A stretch of 64,000 bases of DNA. Source: Amaricoccus sp047275745 (GTDB lineage Bacteria; Pseudomonadota; Alphaproteobacteria; Rhodobacterales; Rhodobacteraceae). Location of the stretch: NCBI RefSeq assembly GCF_047275745.1, contig NZ_JBKQWU010000006.1, positions 61,411 through 125,410 on the forward strand, in the 5' to 3' direction. Made by a program: the position numbers and the translations under genes. Numbering within the stretch: the first letter of the stretch is position 1; each line of letters starts with the position of its first letter. Positions 61,030 to 64,000 of the stretch are shown here, one piece after another. The notes beneath the pieces are model-generated. The model saw nothing but the letters and a program-made list of their open reading frames with translations, had not been told where the DNA came from and searched no databases.

Positions 61030-61128
61030 AAAAGACGCTACCATTCGCCGCGGCGGCGTCAAGCGCATTCAAGGGAGAGGCCCTCGCGGCATGGTCCGAG
61101 TCCAGCGCGCCCCTTACGTATCCGCGCG

Positions 61129-61779
61129 ATGAGTCGCGCCTCCGCCCGCCAGAACCCGACGCGAATCCAGCGCGAGAAGACCCGGGCGATCCTCGCCGCG
61201 GCGCTCGATGTCTTCTCCGCCGAGGGCTATCGCGGCGCGACGCTCGACCAGATCGCGGAGGCCGCCCGGCTCTCGAAGCCGAACCTGCTCTACTACTTCG
61301 CCTCGAAGGAGGACATTCACCGCGTCCTTCTGGAACGCCTGCTCGACACCTGGCTCGAACCGTTGCGGGGGCTCGATCCCGAGGGCGATCCCGTGGCGGA
61401 GATCGAGGCCTATGTCGTGCGCAAGCTCAGGATGGCACGCGACATGCCGCGCGAAAGCCGGCTCTTTGCGGGCGAGGTCCTGTCCGGCGCGACCCGGATC
61501 GCCGACCAGATCCGCGGTCCCCTGCGCGCGCTGGTGGACGAGAAGGCCGCCGTGCTTCGCGGCTGGTCCGAGGCCGGTCGCATCGCCCCGGTCGACCCCT
61601 ATCACCTGATCTTCTCGATCTGGGCCGCGACCCAGCATTACGCCGATTTCGACGCCCAGGTTCGCGGTATTCTCGGGACATCCGAAGGCGCGCATTTCCC
61701 GGAAGCGGAACGCTACCTCAGGCACCTCTTCCGGCGCGCGATCACCTCCGAGGCGACGATCGGGCCGGACGAGCCCTGA
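61129..61779 (+). CDS. rutR: RutR-like TetR family regulator of pyrimidine catabolism
   Basis: 216-aa TetR repressor. HTH: AALDVFSAEGYRGATLDQIAE and LSKPNLLYYFASKEDIHRVL. The C-terminal domain has the RutR-like run EVLSGATRIADQIRGPLRALVDEKAA then LIFSIWAATQHYADFDAQV (each split here). E. coli RutR binds uracil and represses the rut pyrimidine genes. Divergent from the transaminase gene with a matching operator between them. Start 61129; no strong SD was seen. Confidence 0.9.
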   Translation: MSRASARQNPTRIQREKTRAILAAALDVFSAEGYRGATLDQIAEAARLSKPNLLYYFASKEDIHRVLLERLLDTWLEPLRGLDPEGDPVAEIEAYVVRKLRMARDMPRESRLFAGEVLSGATRIADQIRGPLRALVDEKAAVLRGWSEAGRIAPVDPYHLIFSIWAATQHYADFDAQVRGILGTSEGAHFPEAERYLRHLFRRAITSEATIGPDEP

Positions 61780-62037
61780 CGCATGGAGCCGCCTGTACTC
61801 TTTTCATCACCGGTTCATGTACATACCTGACAAACCGTCGATGCAAGATGAAGGCCGCGCTGTAACGCGCGGCCTTCCGGCCGGATCGCTTCTCCATCGC
61901 CACGCCGCGCCATTTGGCGCGGCAAGACACCGCCGAGGTGCGCGGGCATCCGATCACGGACGCCGGCAAGACCGCGCTTGTGAGCGGTGCGAGGCCGCGC
62001 TAAAGGGGCGGTCTCGTTTTCTTCCGCGGGACTCGCA
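61780..62037 (+). promoter_or_regulatory. Structured rutR-kup intergenic region
   Basis: Three strong hairpins: 61850-61877 (11-bp perfect stem GAAGGCCGCGC/GCGCGGCCTTC, 6-nt loop), 61904-61923 (8-bp stem GCCGCGCC/GGCGCGGC, ATTT loop), and 61969-62014 (AGACCGC/GCGGTCT closing an inner stem, followed by CGTTTTC). The 10-mer AGGCCGCGCT at 61852 recurs at 61992, so the 3' arm of the first hairpin could pair with either. The first may simply terminate rutR, although it has no T-tract. Confidence 0.45.
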
Positions 62038-63939
62038 ATGACAGCTGCCGAGGTAGCTCGCGAACACGGCCCCCATCCGCGATCGCATTTCTGGAAACTC
62101 ACGCTCGGGTCGGTCGGCGTCGTCTATGGCGACATCGGCACCAGCCCGCTCTATGCGATGCACGAGGCGCTGAACGGCGCGGCGGTCGACGGGCTGACGC
62201 AGCCGGAGGTCATCGGCATCGTCTCGATGCTGCTCTGGACGCTGATCCTGATCGTGAGCCTCAAATACGTCGTGCTGATCCTGCGCGCGGACAATCGCGG
62301 AGAAGGCGGCACGCTCTCGCTTCTCGCCCTCGCCCAGCGGGCGCTCGGGCGGCGGACGCCCATGCTGCTCGCGCTCGGCATCCTCGGAACGGCGCTCTTC
62401 TACGGCGACGCGGTCATCACGCCGGCGATCTCGGTCCTGTCGGCGATCGAAGGCGTCGAACTGATCGAGCCGCGATTCGAGCCCTTCGTGCTGCCGACCA
62501 CCGCGATCATCCTGGTCGGGCTCTTCGCCGTTCAGAGCCGGGGCACCGAACTCGTCTCGCGCTTCTTCGGCCCGATCACGCTCGTCTGGTTTCTCACCAT
62601 GGGCGGGCTCGGCCTCTATCACATCAGCGACAACCTCGGCATCCTGCACGCGCTGAATCCGGCGAGCGCGATCCGGTTCGTGACCAGTCACGGCTTCGGC
62701 GCGCTGCCGGTAATGGGGTCGGTATTCCTCGCCGTGACCGGGGCGGAGGCGCTCTACGCGGATATGGGGCATTTCGGCCGCGGTCCGATCCGGGTCGCCT
62801 GGACGGGCCTCGTCTTCCCCTCGCTCGCGCTCTGCTATCTCGGTCAGGGCAGTCTGGTGCTGGCCCATCCCGACGCGCTCGTGAACCCGTTCTTCATGAT
62901 GGCGCCCGCCTGGGGGCTTCCGGCGCTCGTCCTGCTCGCGACGGCCGCGACGATCATCGCGAGCCAGGCGGTGATCACCGGCGCCTTCTCGATCACCCAT
63001 CAGGCGGTGCAGCTCGGCCTGCTGCCCCGGCTCGAGGCGCGGCACACCTCCGAACGCGAGGCCGGCCAGATCTACATGCCCCGCGTGAACTGGACCCTGC
63101 TCGCGGGCGTGCTGATCCTCGTGCTGAGCTTCCGCGAATCCGGCGCGCTCGCCAACGCCTATGGCATCGCGGTCACCGGCACGATGGTGATCACCTCGCT
63201 GATGGCGATCGTCGTGTTCCGCCGGGTCTGGAACTGGCCCGCGATCGCGGTCGCGGCGGTGATCGCGCCGCTTCTGGTCATCGAGGGTTTCTTCCTCGCC
63301 GCGAACTTCATCAAGGTTCACGACGGCGGTTATGTGCCGCTCATCATCGCGGGCATCACCTGTCTTCTGATCTGGACCTGGATCCGGGGCAGCGAGCTCG
63401 TGCTGCGCAAGGCGCGCACGGACGCGGTGACGCTCATCTCGCTCATCGGAATGCTGCGCAAGCCCAAGCTCGCCCGCGCGCCCGGCACGGCGGTGTTTCT
63501 CACCTCCGACCCGGAGATCGCTCCCTCGGCCCTGATGCATAATCTCAAGCACAATCATGTGCTTCACGAGAGAAACCTCATTGTGAAGGTGAGCACAGCG
63601 ACGACGCCGACCGTCCCGGAATCCGAGCGCCTCGTGCTCGAACGGCTCGACGAGAACTTCACCCGGGTGACGCTGACCTTCGGCTACATGGAGCAGCCGA
63701 ACGTGCCGAGGGCGCTGGCGCTCGCGAAGAAGGAGGGCGTGCGGTTCGACATCATGAGCACCTCGTTCTTCCTGAACCGCCGCTCGTTCAAGCCCGCCGA
63801 TCATTCGGGGATGCCGCTCTGGCAGGACCGGCTCTTCATCGCCATGACCAAGGCCGCGACCGATGCCACCGGCTTCTACCGCCTGCCTGAATTGGCCCCC
63901 GTTTCGACCGGACACTTGAGCACAGCCATGGAGGCTTAG
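62038..63939 (+). CDS. kup: Potassium transporter Kup, C-terminus altered by an insertion sequence
   Basis: Low-affinity K+/H+ symporter, 633 codons as read. Features: GSVGVVYGDIGTSPLYAMHE, LGTALFYGDAVITPAISVLSA, and about twelve helices followed by a cytosolic domain (TSFFLNRRSFKPADH). After FYRLP (codon 617) the conserved family end (an RVVELGTQ-type tail) is missing. Instead 16 foreign residues (ELAPVSTGHLSTAMEA) come from an insertion sequence starting at 63888. The transport domain is intact, so some function may remain. Start ATG 62038 begins the family sequence. Confidence 0.9.
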   Translation: MTAAEVAREHGPHPRSHFWKLTLGSVGVVYGDIGTSPLYAMHEALNGAAVDGLTQPEVIGIVSMLLWTLILIVSLKYVVLILRADNRGEGGTLSLLALAQRALGRRTPMLLALGILGTALFYGDAVITPAISVLSAIEGVELIEPRFEPFVLPTTAIILVGLFAVQSRGTELVSRFFGPITLVWFLTMGGLGLYHISDNLGILHALNPASAIRFVTSHGFGALPVMGSVFLAVTGAEALYADMGHFGRGPIRVAWTGLVFPSLALCYLGQGSLVLAHPDALVNPFFMMAPAWGLPALVLLATAATIIASQAVITGAFSITHQAVQLGLLPRLEARHTSEREAGQIYMPRVNWTLLAGVLILVLSFRESGALANAYGIAVTGTMVITSLMAIVVFRRVWNWPAIAVAAVIAPLLVIEGFFLAANFIKVHDGGYVPLIIAGITCLLIWTWIRGSELVLRKARTDAVTLISLIGMLRKPKLARAPGTAVFLTSDPEIAPSALMHNLKHNHVLHERNLIVKVSTATTPTVPESERLVLERLDENFTRVTLTFGYMEQPNVPRALALAKKEGVRFDIMSTSFFLNRRSFKPADHSGMPLWQDRLFIAMTKAATDATGFYRLPELAPVSTGHLSTAMEA

Positions 63940-64000
63940 GCATATGCCTGAGCACGTGCTTATGTCTGAGATAGAGATCATCACTGATGGCGGCCGTCGG
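63888..64000 (+). mobile_element. Left end of an insertion sequence, IS3 family/IS2 group likely
   Basis: From TGAATTGGCCCCC (63888) the sequence resembles the terminal inverted repeat of IS2-type elements (shared TGGCCCCC, then CC and GACA at the same spacing). It is followed within 60 bp by a transposase OrfA start. The element continues beyond the window, so its other end and target duplication cannot be checked. Confidence 0.7.
63944..64000 (+). CDS. Transposase OrfA (partial)
   Basis: The first 19 codons read MPEHVLMSEIEIITDGGRR, the usual opening (EIIT..RRR) of OrfA proteins of IS3/IS2- and IS66-type elements. GGAGG (63930-63934) precedes ATG 63944; ATG 63962 is an in-frame alternative. 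The helix-turn-helix and the rest lie outside the window. The terminal repeat favours IS3/IS2 over IS66. Confidence 0.65.
   Translation, partial: MPEHVLMSEIEIITDGGRR

Noticed and set aside
63888..64000. IS66 family assignment for the element at the right edge
   Set aside because: The OrfA start alone fits IS66 too, but the terminal sequence matches IS2-type ends and not the GTAAGCG ends of IS66.
1..64000. CRISPR arrays, tRNA or rRNA genes
   Set aside because: No regularly spaced identical repeats with unique spacers were found, nor tRNA T-loop patterns or rRNA-like sequence by eye; a tRNA scan was not possible.

Overview
This is a 64 kb piece of a GC-rich alphaproteobacterial chromosome, most likely from the order Rhodobacterales. 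The gene order dusB-ntrB-ntrC-ntrY-ntrX-trkA-trkH-hfq-hflX, the fused ispDF gene, the tolC/pcm pairing and a complete urtABCDE set all fit that group. Genes are packed into operons with many 4-base ATGA or GTGA stop/start overlaps. I saw no rRNA, tRNA, CRISPR array or prophage. The only clear mobile element is the left end of an insertion sequence at the right edge.

Layout. 1-10984 (minus): nitrogen-control operon dusB-ntrBC-ntrYX, then Trk potassium uptake (trkA, trkH), hfq and the start of hflX. 11191-14595: housekeeping genes (ispDF, pgpA, cinA, a Coq10-like START protein, hpt). 14645-19434 (minus): a small RTX protein, a conserved hypothetical, tolC, pcm and a serine hydrolase. 19646-24155 (plus): a complete Liv/HAAT-type ABC importer with a Tat-type binding protein, followed by a GIY-YIG nuclease gene and an AEC transporter. 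26454-33076 (plus): a transglutaminase/DUF2126, circularly permuted ATP-grasp/alpha-E, transglutaminase cluster, a predicted but uncharacterised peptide-ligation system. 33105-38666 (minus): urtABCDE urea importer. 38949-48535: a VWA protein, an HDAC-like deacetylase, the isoprenoid genes xseB-ispA-dxs, a degenerate FAH-like protein preceded by a 31-codon ORF, a DinB protein and a large MscS channel. 48547-61779: a reductive pyrimidine / beta-alanine island with a ureohydrolase, an NMT1/THI5-type ABC importer, dihydropyrimidinase, an M20 carbamoyl-amino-acid hydrolase, an omega-amino-acid transaminase and a RutR-like regulator. 62038-64000: kup, whose 3' end is replaced by an insertion sequence.

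How the genes work together. NtrBC/NtrYX, the urea importer and the pyrimidine island all concern nitrogen supply. Dihydropyrimidinase opens the ring, the M20 enzyme releases ammonia, CO2 and beta-alanine, and the transaminase passes the amino group to pyruvate. The transaminase and the divergent rutR-like gene share a 16-bp site that matches the RutR box at 12 of 14 defined positions. Dihydropyrimidine dehydrogenase is not in the window. Potassium uptake is represented twice (Trk and Kup).

Points most worth a second look: the amidoligase/transglutaminase cluster, which has no proteasome-like partner here; NtrC with GAFNGA in place of GAFTGA; twin operators and an apparently leaderless promoter at an arsR gene; the RutR box; the IS insertion that rewrites the Kup C-terminus; structured RNA potential in front of kup; a 27-bp tandem repeat inside a signal-peptide sequence; recurring 12-16 bp tandem repeats in front of genes; and an exact 100-bp duplication around a single N at 49721, which is probably a contig-join artefact.
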